NCBI GenBank assembly: GCA_041821265.1
Contig: JBGUEQ010000021.1
Location: 1 to 64,000, forward strand
Reading direction: 5' to 3'
DNA: 64,000 bases
Origin: Lachnotalea sp041821265
GTDB taxonomy: Bacteria > Bacillota > Clostridia > Lachnospirales > Lachnospiraceae
Below are positions 43,276 through 52,555 of this stretch, one piece after another. The notes under the pieces were generated by a model, which saw nothing but the letters and a program-made list of their open reading frames with translations, searched no databases and was not told the origin of the DNA. The number at the start of each line of letters is the position of its first letter. The first letter of the stretch is position 1. The translations under genes were made by a program, and so were the position numbers.

Positions 43276-43983
43276 ATGTTAAAAGTTGCAATTGTAGAAG
43301 ACGAGGTTGAATATATAGAACAAATTCAAGACTTAATAGATGAGTATTGTAAAGAGTTTTCGAAAGAAATTCAAGTCACATCATTTGATAATGGAGAACA
43401 AATAATAACGGACTATAAAATAAATTTTGATATTATTTTTCTTGACATAGAGATGCCAATTTTAGATGGTATGAAGACAGCTGAAAAAATAAGAGAGATC
43501 GATAAAGAGGTGGTACTTGTATTTATAACAAATATGGCACATTATGCAATTAACGGTTATTCTGTGGGGGCATTTGATTTTATTTTAAAACCGATTAATT
43601 ATTCGACATTTTCAGTTCGATTTACAAGGGCGATAAATCGTGTCAGAAAAAGAGAGTCTGGTTTGATTTTACTATCTCTTTCCGATGGCGTAAAGAAAAT
43701 AAAAACTACTCAAATTTATTATGTAGATGTACAAAATAGAATGTTACATTACCATACGGATGAAGGGGAATATATAGTACGAGGAACTTTACAAAATGCA
43801 GAAAAAGAACTCGGAAAATATCAGTTTGTAAAATGTAATCATTGGTATTTGGTAAATTTAAAATATGTGTCAGAAATACGAAAAGGTATGGCTATGGTTG
43901 CTGGAAATGAGTTAGAGATAAGCCGAAGAAATAAAACATCATTTTTAACAGCATTAACAAACTATGTAGGAGAAAGTGTATGA
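43276..43983 (+). CDS. LytTR response regulator (AgrA/LytR type)
   Basis: 235-aa response regulator. The receiver domain (1-120) has phospho-acceptor D57 in FLDIEMPILDG and the switch lysine in FILKPINYSTF. The LytTR DNA-binding domain (135-235) has KTTQIYYVDVQNRMLHYH and HWYLVNLKYVSEI. The start is ATG 43276, seven bases after AAGGAGAAGG; the frame opens at 43231 without a ribosome site. It overlaps the kinase gene by four bases (ATGA). Such proteins bind pairs of about nine bases spaced 21 apart; two matching sites lie downstream at 45401 and 47496. Confidence 0.93.
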   Translation: MLKVAIVEDEVEYIEQIQDLIDEYCKEFSKEIQVTSFDNGEQIITDYKINFDIIFLDIEMPILDGMKTAEKIREIDKEVVLVFITNMAHYAINGYSVGAFDFILKPINYSTFSVRFTRAINRVRKRESGLILLSLSDGVKKIKTTQIYYVDVQNRMLHYHTDEGEYIVRGTLQNAEKELGKYQFVKCNHWYLVNLKYVSEIRKGMAMVAGNELEISRRNKTSFLTALTNYVGESV

Positions 43984-45275
43984 TTACTGAATTGAACAAT
44001 ATTTTATATTTAGTTTATAGAGATTTAACGATTTGGATTGCAATATTTATATATACATATCCTTTATTACATAAAGAAAATTATTATCGGAGATTAGTAT
44101 TCTCATTAATTTCAGTAGGTTTGATTAGTATAGGATTTCAAATGTTTTATCCATTTTCTGATAGGAATATTATAATTTATTATGTAATTTATTTTATTTT
44201 ATCAAATATTTTTTTCTTTTTAACGACTAAAATTTCATGGAGAGATATGATATATGGTAGTATTTTAGCAATTTTATCTCAACAGCTTACGTATGAATTG
44301 TGGATAGTTTTGTATATCAAAGTCGAATTATTTTCTAAGATTTTTAATGATTCGTGGAAATGGGTTGGAAGTATATGGTTATTCTTACTTGTTTATGGAG
44401 TGATTGCACGTACAATAGCTCATTATATACCTGAAAATGGTCAATACAAAATTGGTCCTAGGCAACTATCCTCTGCGCTTTTACTTCTAATTATTTTTGA
44501 ATTATTATATTTTATTTTACTAAAAACTAGTGTATCAAATACAGATACTACCGAAATTGTTATTTTAATGGCACAGAGTAATTGTGTAACTTTATTATAT
44601 CTTCAAAGTGCCTTATTTAAGAAAAGTGCTATGAAACAAGAAATCGATTTCTTAAATCAACTTTGGCATCAACAGAAAGCACAATATACCCTTGCTAAAG
44701 AAAATATTTCATTAATTAATCATAAATGTCATGATTTAAAACATCAAATGAAAGCAATACAAAATATGGCAAGTGTTAAAGAAAAGGAACATTATCTTGA
44801 AGAAGTAAAAAATTCAATTCAAATTTATGATTCTATCGTAAATACTGGTAATGAAGTACTAGATACTGTTTTAACTGAAAAAAGTTTATATTGTGAAGCA
44901 AATACCATTAAAATAAACTGTATTGCGGATGGTAGTCATATGAATTTTATGAATTCAATTGACTTATATGCTATTTTTGGAAATGCACTAGATAATGCAA
45001 TTGATTGTGTTAGTAAGTTTAAAAATAAAGATAAACGCATGATTGATGTACTTGTTCGAACTGAGAAAAAGTTCTTGGTTATACACATAATCAATCCTGT
45101 TCAAGACAAATTAGAATTTGATGAAGAGTTACCTATTAGTACCAAATTTAACAATGGACAGCATGGATTTGGACTAAAAAGTATACGCCACATTGTAAAG
45201 AAATACGAAGGATTTTTAACGGTAAAGGTAGAAAATAATTGCTTTGAATTCAAAATATTAATTCCTATTCAATAA
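43980..45275 (+). CDS. GHKL sensor histidine kinase (AgrC type)
   Basis: 431-aa kinase partner of the LytTR regulator. Six to seven membrane helices span 5-205. The dimerisation helix carries the phospho-histidine motif KCHDLKHQMKAI (His251). The HATPase_c_5 domain (about 320-431) has FGNALDNAIDCVSKF and HGFGLKSIRHIVKKYEG. The membrane-embedded sensor resembles AgrC peptide-pheromone receptors, but no agrB-type peptidase is in the window. The four-base overlap with the regulator gene indicates coupled synthesis. Confidence 0.92.
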   Translation: MITELNNILYLVYRDLTIWIAIFIYTYPLLHKENYYRRLVFSLISVGLISIGFQMFYPFSDRNIIIYYVIYFILSNIFFFLTTKISWRDMIYGSILAILSQQLTYELWIVLYIKVELFSKIFNDSWKWVGSIWLFLLVYGVIARTIAHYIPENGQYKIGPRQLSSALLLLIIFELLYFILLKTSVSNTDTTEIVILMAQSNCVTLLYLQSALFKKSAMKQEIDFLNQLWHQQKAQYTLAKENISLINHKCHDLKHQMKAIQNMASVKEKEHYLEEVKNSIQIYDSIVNTGNEVLDTVLTEKSLYCEANTIKINCIADGSHMNFMNSIDLYAIFGNALDNAIDCVSKFKNKDKRMIDVLVRTEKKFLVIHIINPVQDKLEFDEELPISTKFNNGQHGFGLKSIRHIVKKYEGFLTVKVENNCFEFKILIPIQ

Positions 45276-45278
45276 TAT

Positions 45279-45318
45279 ATCCCGATTGTGCAAAAACTGC
45301 ATGATTGGGATTTTTTTT
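45279..45318 (+). terminator. Terminator after the two-component operon
   Basis: ATCCCGATTGTGC (45279-45291) pairs over 13 positions (three G-U) with GCATGATTGGGAT (45299-45311), followed by eight T. Confidence 0.85.
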
Positions 45319-45400
45319 GTTAGATTAAACGGTGACTCAATAAAATACAGAAGTTCGGCTTTTAATTCGTCCTTATGAGGTAACAAAGATGTTGTTTAGA

Positions 45401-45469
45401 ACCAGTTAAGTAAAATTTTTTACCACTTAAGTAAAACGTGTTGAAAATAGTTAGTATAACTAATAATAT
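45401..45469 (+). promoter_or_regulatory. LytTR-type direct-repeat promoter upstream of chemoreceptor
   Basis: ACCAGTTAAGTAAAA (45401-45415) is repeated as ACCACTTAAGTAAAA (45422-45436), exactly 21 bases apart with one mismatch. The -35 box TTGAAA (45441-45446) begins 19 bases after the start of the second repeat, and after 17 bases comes TAATAT (45464-45469). The repeat core fits the AgrA/LytTR half-site pattern (like S. aureus ACAGTTAAG). The layout matches the site at 47496. Confidence 0.7.
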
Positions 45470-45582
45470 TAGTGTGGATTTTGGAAAACATGTAAAATTA
45501 CACAAAGGTATTCGTTAAATAAATAAGATGTAAGTGCAATTTGTGTAAATGGTATTTGTTTTAGGGGGTAATTACTTTATTA

Positions 45583-45654
45583 GTGTATCATTTGTTCGAG
45601 AAATATGTAAAACTTTTACTAAAATCCAACCATTTGAAAGGGCTGTATGCCTAG
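45583..45654 (+). CDS. Candidate 23-residue peptide gene
   Basis: Between the LytTR-type promoter and the chemoreceptor gene, a GTG-start frame of 23 codons (YHLFEKYVKLLLKSNHLKGL core) follows a GGGGG motif 14 bases upstream, a loose spacing. The product would be a basic amphipathic helix. It could be a signal peptide for the neighbouring AgrC-like kinase, or chance. The remaining leader (45470-45742) holds only a six-codon frame at 45672 behind a strong AAGGAG site. Confidence 0.2.
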   Translation: MYHLFEKYVKLLLKSNHLKGLYA

Positions 45655-45742
45655 GAAGGAGAATGAAAACAATGTTATATTGAAATCCATCACATGTGAA
45701 AAGTTGTTTTGGACATAAGAAGATGGTTAGGAGAGGAAATAA

Positions 45743-47458
45743 ATGATTAAGAACCAAAATATTAGCTTTAAAATAACTGTATATATATCTATATTCATAA
45801 TTATGATTGTATATCTTTCCATGTCAATTTTGATTAGTGTAAGTAGAACGGTAGATCTTGATAGTAAAGTTTTTTTGAACGACACCTCTGACAGCAGGTA
45901 TTATCTTAATAATATTGAATTAGGCTTGGAAAAAGCTAGTATGCTTGAAAGAGAGATGAAGTTTAATAAAAGTGATTATACTAAATTATTTGATGAACAT
46001 AGCCATGTTTTATTAGACATTGAAGAGAATTTAAATGAAATGATTCAATTAGAATCTTCCAATGAAGAGTTGTATAAAACTCCTTCATTGACTTCTGGAA
46101 GTACAATGACGGAGGAAACTTTAGATTTTCAGCGGATGTATCAATTGTGGAGTGAGAATTTTAAAGTACAACCCATAGAAGAAAAACAATCTCAAAATGA
46201 AATTTTTAATGAAATGATAACAAGTCATAATGAAATGAATGAAATTTTGGACAACTATATTGAAACTATAAAAATAAAGAGGAAAGATACTGCAATGGCA
46301 TTCAATATAAGAACTGTTTTTATTACTTCAGTAATTAGTTTGTTTCTTATAATACGAATAATCAGTGTAATTATCTATCTTAATAAAAATATTAAAGTAT
46401 TAAGTAATGAAATGAAAAGATTGTCTGAACAAGATCTGAGTATAGAAATTGATCAGGTTAGGTTTAAGGCTAGGGATGAATTTGGACAACTCAATAGAGC
46501 ATTTTATCATATTATTGAATCATTTCGTAATATTGTGAGTCGAATTGATACAAGTGTACAAGTCTTAGATAAAACATCAACTAAGCTTATCAATGATAGC
46601 AAATCGTTGAATGATGATGCACAACATATTACCATGACGTTTAAAGAAATTACGCAGGGAGCAGTTAAACAGGTAGAGGGTACTGAAAAAGCAACTCAAG
46701 ATTCTAATGTTCTTGGTAATGTAATTGAACAAAGCGTAAAACAATCAAATGAATTAAACGAATCAAGCAAAATAATCATGGGTATCAGTAAAGAAGGGTT
46801 AAATGACATTGATAAGTTGACTAAGATCAATGAAGAAACTATGAACGCATTTGATGAAATTTTAAAAATAATATTTATTACAAATGAGTCAACAAAGAAA
46901 ATTGGGAATTCTAGTAAACTTATATCGGATATTTCAGTTCAAACTAACCTTCTAGCTTTAAATTCTTCTATTGAAGCAGCAAGAGCAGGAGAATCAGGTA
47001 GAGCTTTTTCGGTTGTAGCTAATGAAATAAGCGAATTGTCAAAAAAATCAACAGAAACAACATTGCTGATTGATAATACCATAAAAGAGTTAATTCTTAA
47101 TTTTAATAAAATAATGGATCAAAGTGAGAAGTTTAAGGTAGTTGTCAATCATCAAACGGAAAATGTTTTAAATACTAAACAAAAATATATTGAAATATCA
47201 AACATTATTAATAAAATGGTTACTTATATAGATAAATTGGAAGTTATGGCACAGGAAATGGAAAGAAAAAGAACAGGAGTAGAGGATGTCACTAACTCAC
47301 TAATTGCTGTTGCGCAAGAGAATGCAGCTTGTACAGAAGAAGCAAATGCTATTACATTAAATTTTAAAGAGTCGTCAATACAAATGAATGTAATTGCTGG
47401 AGAAATCAAAGATTTAGTTGATGAATTAAAACTACTTAATTCTAAGTTTATAATATAA
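45743..47458 (+). CDS. Methyl-accepting chemotaxis protein, helical sensor type
   Basis: 571-aa chemoreceptor. Helix 1 (about 11-31), an all-helical extracellular region (35-185) resembling four-helix-bundle sensors, helix 2 (191-211), HAMP (212-265) and the signalling domain with tip NLLALNSSIEAARAGESGRA (Ser in place of the usual Ala) and SVVANEISELSKK. GGAGAGG precedes ATG 45743. The long 270-base leader begins at a LytTR-type promoter, so the adjacent two-component system probably controls it together with the glycan genes downstream. Confidence 0.9.
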   Translation: MIKNQNISFKITVYISIFIIMIVYLSMSILISVSRTVDLDSKVFLNDTSDSRYYLNNIELGLEKASMLEREMKFNKSDYTKLFDEHSHVLLDIEENLNEMIQLESSNEELYKTPSLTSGSTMTEETLDFQRMYQLWSENFKVQPIEEKQSQNEIFNEMITSHNEMNEILDNYIETIKIKRKDTAMAFNIRTVFITSVISLFLIIRIISVIIYLNKNIKVLSNEMKRLSEQDLSIEIDQVRFKARDEFGQLNRAFYHIIESFRNIVSRIDTSVQVLDKTSTKLINDSKSLNDDAQHITMTFKEITQGAVKQVEGTEKATQDSNVLGNVIEQSVKQSNELNESSKIIMGISKEGLNDIDKLTKINEETMNAFDEILKIIFITNESTKKIGNSSKLISDISVQTNLLALNSSIEAARAGESGRAFSVVANEISELSKKSTETTLLIDNTIKELILNFNKIMDQSEKFKVVVNHQTENVLNTKQKYIEISNIINKMVTYIDKLEVMAQEMERKRTGVEDVTNSLIAVAQENAACTEEANAITLNFKESSIQMNVIAGEIKDLVDELKLLNSKFII

Positions 47459-47495
47459 GAACCTTTATAGTTCTATTAGTTTACATAAGATTAAG

Positions 47496-47564
47496 ACCAC
47501 TTATTCAACTAAATTAACCACATATGCATAATTGGTTGTATAAAGAACTAAATTAATGTAATAT
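47496..47564 (+). promoter_or_regulatory. LytTR-type direct-repeat promoter upstream of the glycan locus
   Basis: ACCACTTAT (47496-47504) and ACCACATAT (47517-47525) are 21 bases apart. TTGTAT (47536-47541) begins 19 bases after the start of the second repeat, and after 17 bases comes TAATAT (47559-47564). Every spacing equals that of the 45401 promoter. Transcription would run through a leader of about 215 bases into the GH3 gene. The rest of the 326-base gap is AT-rich with no gene. Confidence 0.65.
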
Positions 47565-47784
47565 GTTTAAAACCACTTAAAAATGTGAAATAAAGATGAA
47601 AAAACAATATAATATGACGGCTTTGAGGTAGGCAAGTAAGTGTATTTATAAAAACTCAAACATAAAATTCGTTAAAAATTGTATTAATATGTAATTATTG
47701 GCCTATAAGTGGAAAAATTAGAAAATCACTAAAGTAATATCAGCCTAAAGAGTTGATTTACAATAAAAAAAAGGAGAGAAAGAT

Positions 47785-50700
47785 ATGAAAGATTTACTAA
47801 TAAACATGAAACGGGGATTTTATGTTTCAATCATTGGTGTTGTGCTATCACTTATTACAGTAGTTGTTTACACGATTTGTTATGGACGTGGAAATACAAG
47901 TATGAATAGCATGTCTTGGATTGCATTTTGGGTTTTAGTCGTAGGTATCCTAATTTCGACTGTATTTATTTTGATCAAACAGTTTGTTTGGGTACCGGCT
48001 ATTATGTCATCCTTTCACTTTGTGGCATTTCTTTTTTTTGTATATGCCATATATCCATACATTTCAGCCGCTTTTGTTGGCATTGATTCGACATGGGAAG
48101 TGACGTTTTTTATCAGTACTATTTTATTTGTACTGGGGTTAATTGTTAATATAGTTGGTATATTTAAAACAATAGCTATAAAGAATCTTCTAATTAAATC
48201 ATCTATGCCAGTTACTTCAGTATTACTAGGTATTATGTTAGTGGGAACAATTATTGCTAATGAAAATGGCGCTGCTATTAGTAGTGCATTAAATACTCCT
48301 TCTTTCATAATTGAACAAAAAGAGGGAGCTCAAGATGATAATGAATATTATAAATCAAAATTCAATAATATTGAAGATTTAAAGAAGGCTGGACAGAAAC
48401 TTGGGGAACAGGCAATGGGAGAAGGTGTGGTTTTATTAAAAAATGAAAATAATGCACTTCCTTTGTCAGACGATGAACGATCCGTTAGTCTTTTCAGTAT
48501 GTCTTGTATTGACCCGGCTTATGGAGGAACAGGATCAGGTTTAGTAGATGTTTCTACGGCCCCTACATATAAGCAAGCATTTGAAAGAGACAATTTATTT
48601 AGTGTAAATCCTACACTTTGGGATTGGTATTCATCACCTGATCAAGCGAAATACATGAGAGGCGTTGGTGAAACTGGTCCAGGAGTACAAGGTGTAAAAG
48701 TAGTTGGTGAAGCTCCATGGACAGAAGTTGATGAGGCAAATGGATCAACATTTACTCAGTACGGAGATGCTGCAATAGTGGTACTTGCTCGAATTGGTGG
48801 CGAAGGTTCAGATATGCCTCGTGGAACACGTTCATTAAGCAAACTAGATGATTCTGAAGGAGCAACGGGAGATTCAACTGAAGGTGATTATTTACAATTG
48901 TCACCTAAGGAAAAAGACTTGCTCGCAGGACTTAAGCAGAAAAAAGATGAGGGAGCGTTCAAAAAAGTAATTGTGCTCTTGAATTTTGCAAATCAGATAG
49001 AGGCGGATTTTATAAATGACCCTTCATATGATATAGATGCGGCACTTTGGATTGGAACACCAGGTCAAACAGGGCTTTATGCCGTTGCTGATATTCTTGC
49101 TGGTAATATTAATCCTTCAGGAAGACTCTCAGCTACTTTTTGGAAAACACATGATAAGAATCCTGCACTTGCTAATTTTGGTACGACTGCATACAAAGAT
49201 GCTCCAAATGCAGTTAATACTGATGGTTCACCTCAACAGGATAAATATTATGTTGTATATCAAGAAGGAATTTATCTGGGTTATAGATATACTGAAAGTA
49301 GATATGAAGACTTTGTAATGGGAACTGAAAATACTGGGGAATATAATTATGCTGATACCGTTTCATATCCATTCGGATATGGAAAGTCATACACTGATTT
49401 TGAATATTCTAATCTTAAAGTAGAAAAAGTGGGTAATGACTCAGATGCCAAGTATGAAGTTAGTGTTGATGTTAAAAATACTGGATCATACCCTGGAAAA
49501 GAGACTGTTCAAATTTATCTACAGAAGCCTTATGGAAGTTATAATAAGGATAACGGGGTTGAAGCTGCTTCTGTTGATCTGGTAGGATTCACTAAAACTA
49601 AACTTTTGGAGGCTGGCGAAACTGTTACAGCTAGCGTAGTTGTCAATGAAAGACAATTTGCTTCTTATGATGCCAACAATGCAAAAACTTATGTCATTAC
49701 AGAAGGTGATTACTATCTAACTGCTGCAAAAGATTCACATGATGCAGTTAATAATATTCTTGCAAAAAAAGGATATGATGTGTCAACTACAGCAAACAGA
49801 ATGGACAGAGATGGAAATGATGAATTGGTATCATCAGCATTGAATTATCAATTAGATACTATTACATATTCTCACTCTGCTGCAACCGATGCAGAAGTAA
49901 CGAACCAATTTGAATATGCTGACTTCAATAACTATGAAAATAAAGGCGATGATAGTGTAACCTATATGACACGTAGCAATTGGGTTAATACAGTGCCAAC
50001 AAATTGGGATAGTGGAGTAGTCCTTCATTGGAATGATCAAATACAAAAAGATCAAGAGAGTTTAGGAAGACAAGGTGAAATAAAACTTGCAGAAGATAAA
50101 GGAGAATATCCTGCCTATGATACATATCAATTAGATGAAGATGGTAAGGAGATTATACTTAATTTAATTGATTTACGTGTTGATTCACAAGGAAATGAAA
50201 TTGCTTATGATGATGAACGTTGGAATCAACTTCTTGACCAGCTTTCATGGGATGATTATGTAAATCTTATTCCTACAGGTATGCGTAGATCAGCACAAAT
50301 AGATTCAATCAATAAACCAGAAGAGCTTGACCATAATGGACCGCTTGGGCTAACAGAACCATATAGTGCTGGAGCACGTGGACTTGCAACAAGAATGAAT
50401 GATCCACAGAAAGAATCTCGCGCGATGTCTTATCCATCAGCCGGAATTTTGGCTGCAACATTTAATATTGATTTGATGTATGAAATTGGAGATATGATAG
50501 GTGAAGATGCACTTTGGGCTGGATACAATGGCATATATGGACCTGGTTCCAATATTCAACGTACACCTTACTCGGGACGTGATTTTGAATATTTTAGTGA
50601 AGATGGTTTCCTTAGTGGTATGATTGCTGCATATGAATGTTCTGCTATGGAAGAGAACGGGTTATATGTTTATAATAAACACGTAGGTCTAAATGACCAG

Positions 50701-51306
50701 GAAGATTTACGTCGTGGTATCTGTACATGGGCAAATGAACAAAGTATTAGAGAGATTTACATGCGAGCATTTGAATTGCCAATTACGATAAAAGGTACAC
50801 AGTACAATTATAATGGTGAAACAGTTACCCTTAAGGGTGCAAGTGGAGTCATGCTTGCGTTTAATCGTATAGGATTGCACTGGAGTGGTATGCAAAAAGG
50901 TTTATGTACTAATTTCCTTCGTAATGAATGTGGCATGGATGGAATAATTGTAAGTGATATGTGGTATGGTACTGCATCTACATATATGAACTTACCTGCA
51001 ATGATGGTAGCAGGTGGTAACTTAGTAGATGGAATGATGGATGCGAAACATCTTGCAGGTTGCAAGCCAGGAACTGGTCATGCCGATGTAGCATGGGGAA
51101 TGAGAGATTCAATGCATCGTATCTTATATACAGTTGTGCATTCGAATGCAATGAATGGTATTTCTGATGATTCTACTATGATTCGAGTAACTCCATGGTG
51201 GAAAACTGTTCTAGCAGGTTCAGATATTTTACTAGGTATCTTACTTGCGGCTTCTTCAATTTTAACAATAATCACACTAAAGAAAGAACGTCGCAAAAAA
51301 GATTAA
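47785..51306 (+). CDS. Membrane-anchored glycoside hydrolase family 3 with swapped domain order
   Basis: 1173-aa membrane protein. Five N-terminal helices lie at about 13-33, 43-64, 66-90, 103-125 and 141-160. The GH3 alpha/beta sandwich comes first (200-500, GEGVVLLKNENNALPLSD), then a fibronectin-like domain (550-670), and the GH3 TIM barrel last (790-1110). The nucleophile is D1058 in GIIVSDMWYG. A sixth helix and a basic tail (KKERRKKD) close the protein, which places both catalytic domains outside. The sandwich-before-barrel order reverses most GH3 enzymes but is known in some rumen beta-glucosidases (Ruminococcus albus, Butyrivibrio fibrisolvens). AAGGAG precedes ATG 47785. It heads a run with GT2, GH2 and a GPH carrier. 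The substrate is unknown, probably a beta-glucoside or beta-xyloside. Confidence 0.9.
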   Translation: MKDLLINMKRGFYVSIIGVVLSLITVVVYTICYGRGNTSMNSMSWIAFWVLVVGILISTVFILIKQFVWVPAIMSSFHFVAFLFFVYAIYPYISAAFVGIDSTWEVTFFISTILFVLGLIVNIVGIFKTIAIKNLLIKSSMPVTSVLLGIMLVGTIIANENGAAISSALNTPSFIIEQKEGAQDDNEYYKSKFNNIEDLKKAGQKLGEQAMGEGVVLLKNENNALPLSDDERSVSLFSMSCIDPAYGGTGSGLVDVSTAPTYKQAFERDNLFSVNPTLWDWYSSPDQAKYMRGVGETGPGVQGVKVVGEAPWTEVDEANGSTFTQYGDAAIVVLARIGGEGSDMPRGTRSLSKLDDSEGATGDSTEGDYLQLSPKEKDLLAGLKQKKDEGAFKKVIVLLNFANQIEADFINDPSYDIDAALWIGTPGQTGLYAVADILAGNINPSGRLSATFWKTHDKNPALANFGTTAYKDAPNAVNTDGSPQQDKYYVVYQEGIYLGYRYTESRYEDFVMGTENTGEYNYADTVSYPFGYGKSYTDFEYSNLKVEKVGNDSDAKYEVSVDVKNTGSYPGKETVQIYLQKPYGSYNKDNGVEAASVDLVGFTKTKLLEAGETVTASVVVNERQFASYDANNAKTYVITEGDYYLTAAKDSHDAVNNILAKKGYDVSTTANRMDRDGNDELVSSALNYQLDTITYSHSAATDAEVTNQFEYADFNNYENKGDDSVTYMTRSNWVNTVPTNWDSGVVLHWNDQIQKDQESLGRQGEIKLAEDKGEYPAYDTYQLDEDGKEIILNLIDLRVDSQGNEIAYDDERWNQLLDQLSWDDYVNLIPTGMRRSAQIDSINKPEELDHNGPLGLTEPYSAGARGLATRMNDPQKESRAMSYPSAGILAATFNIDLMYEIGDMIGEDALWAGYNGIYGPGSNIQRTPYSGRDFEYFSEDGFLSGMIAAYECSAMEENGLYVYNKHVGLNDQEDLRRGICTWANEQSIREIYMRAFELPITIKGTQYNYNGETVTLKGASGVMLAFNRIGLHWSGMQKGLCTNFLRNECGMDGIIVSDMWYGTASTYMNLPAMMVAGGNLVDGMMDAKHLAGCKPGTGHADVAWGMRDSMHRILYTVVHSNAMNGISDDSTMIRVTPWWKTVLAGSDILLGILLAASSILTIITLKKERRKKD

Positions 51307-51347
51307 GGTCATTTAAAGTTAGATATTATATTATATGGAAGAAATTG

Positions 51348-51373
51348 CTCCCTAGATACAATTGTCTAGGGAG
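51348..51373 (+). terminator. Hairpin between GH3 and GT2 genes
   Basis: CTCCCTAGA (51348-51356) pairs with TCTAGGGAG (51365-51373), loop of eight, followed by a weak AT-rich tail. It may cut expression of the downstream genes rather than end the operon. Confidence 0.5.
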
Positions 51374-51406
51374 AGTTAATTCTAATTATAGTGAGGTATT
51401 TTTATC

Positions 51407-52423
51407 ATGAAACTATTGTCTATTGTTATTCCCTGTTATAACTCTCAAGCGTATATGGGGAAATGTATCGAGTCAATTTTACCAGGTGGATCTTCAGTAG
51501 AAATCATAATCGTAAATGACGGTTCTTCTGACAATACTTCAAAAATAGCAGATAAATATGCAAATCAGTATCCTGAAATTGTAAAAACAGTTCATCAATC
51601 AAACGGTGGACATGGTGAGGCAATCAACACAGGCATACGAAATGCAACAGGCTTATATTTTAAAGTAGTGGATAGTGATGATTGGGTAGATCTCAATGCA
51701 TATAAACAGATTCTGAATAAAATTAATGAATTATCAAAATTAGAAACGCCTGTTGATATGTTTATTAGCAATTATGTTTATGAGAAAGTAATAACAAATC
51801 AATCAACAGTGATAAAATATAAAAACATTCTACCTGAAAATCGAATATTTTCATGGGATGATGTTGGTAAATTTCCAAAAGGAAAATATATTTTGATGCA
51901 TTCTATTATTTATAGAACTTCAATATTACATGCATGTAATTTAAAATTACCGAAGCATACGTTTTATGTGGATAATTTATTTGTATATTTGCCATTACCA
52001 TATGTTAAGAAAATGTGCTACTTAAATGTTGATTTTTATAGATATTATATTGGTAGACAAGATCAATCGGTTAATGAAAAGGTTATGATTAGTAGAATAG
52101 ATCAACAAATTAAAGTTAATAAACTTATGTTAGAATCAGTAGATTTACGCGAAGTCGGTAATAAAAAGTTAAACAGGTATATGTTTAATTATCTTGAAAT
52201 AATAACAACTATTTCCTCTATACTTTTAATACGTTCTGGTACGGAGGAAAATTATATAAAAAAGATAGAATTATGGAAATACTTTAAGAATAAAAATTTT
52301 CTTTTATATATTAAATTGAGAATTAGTATCATTGGTATTTTTTCTAATCTTCCAGGAAGAGTAGGGAGAATGATAACGGTAAGTGCATATAAGTTATCAC
52401 AAAGGGTTATAGGTTTTAATTAA
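51407..52423 (+). CDS. Family 2 glycosyltransferase
   Basis: 338-aa GT-A fold glycosyltransferase, inverting family 2. The nucleotide-binding start is LLSIVIPCYNSQAYMGKCIE, the first acidic motif is IIIVNDGSSDNTSKIA and the metal-binding motif is VVDSDDWVDLNAYK. No membrane helices are clear, though the C terminus is basic and hydrophobic. It probably adds a sugar to a lipid- or protein-linked acceptor at the inner face of the membrane. It lies between two glycosidase genes, which suggests synthesis and trimming of a surface glycan, or a regulatory link only. Confidence 0.88.
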   Translation: MKLLSIVIPCYNSQAYMGKCIESILPGGSSVEIIIVNDGSSDNTSKIADKYANQYPEIVKTVHQSNGGHGEAINTGIRNATGLYFKVVDSDDWVDLNAYKQILNKINELSKLETPVDMFISNYVYEKVITNQSTVIKYKNILPENRIFSWDDVGKFPKGKYILMHSIIYRTSILHACNLKLPKHTFYVDNLFVYLPLPYVKKMCYLNVDFYRYYIGRQDQSVNEKVMISRIDQQIKVNKLMLESVDLREVGNKKLNRYMFNYLEIITTISSILLIRSGTEENYIKKIELWKYFKNKNFLLYIKLRISIIGIFSNLPGRVGRMITVSAYKLSQRVIGFN

Positions 52424-52555
52424 TTAATAATTTTCATCATTAATAAGATATTAATTTGGTATGACATAAAATCATCATAATGAAGAGTCACATGTACCAT
52501 ATAGATTATTAAATAAAGAATAAATAAATACGAAAAGGCGGAGGAATATGGACAT

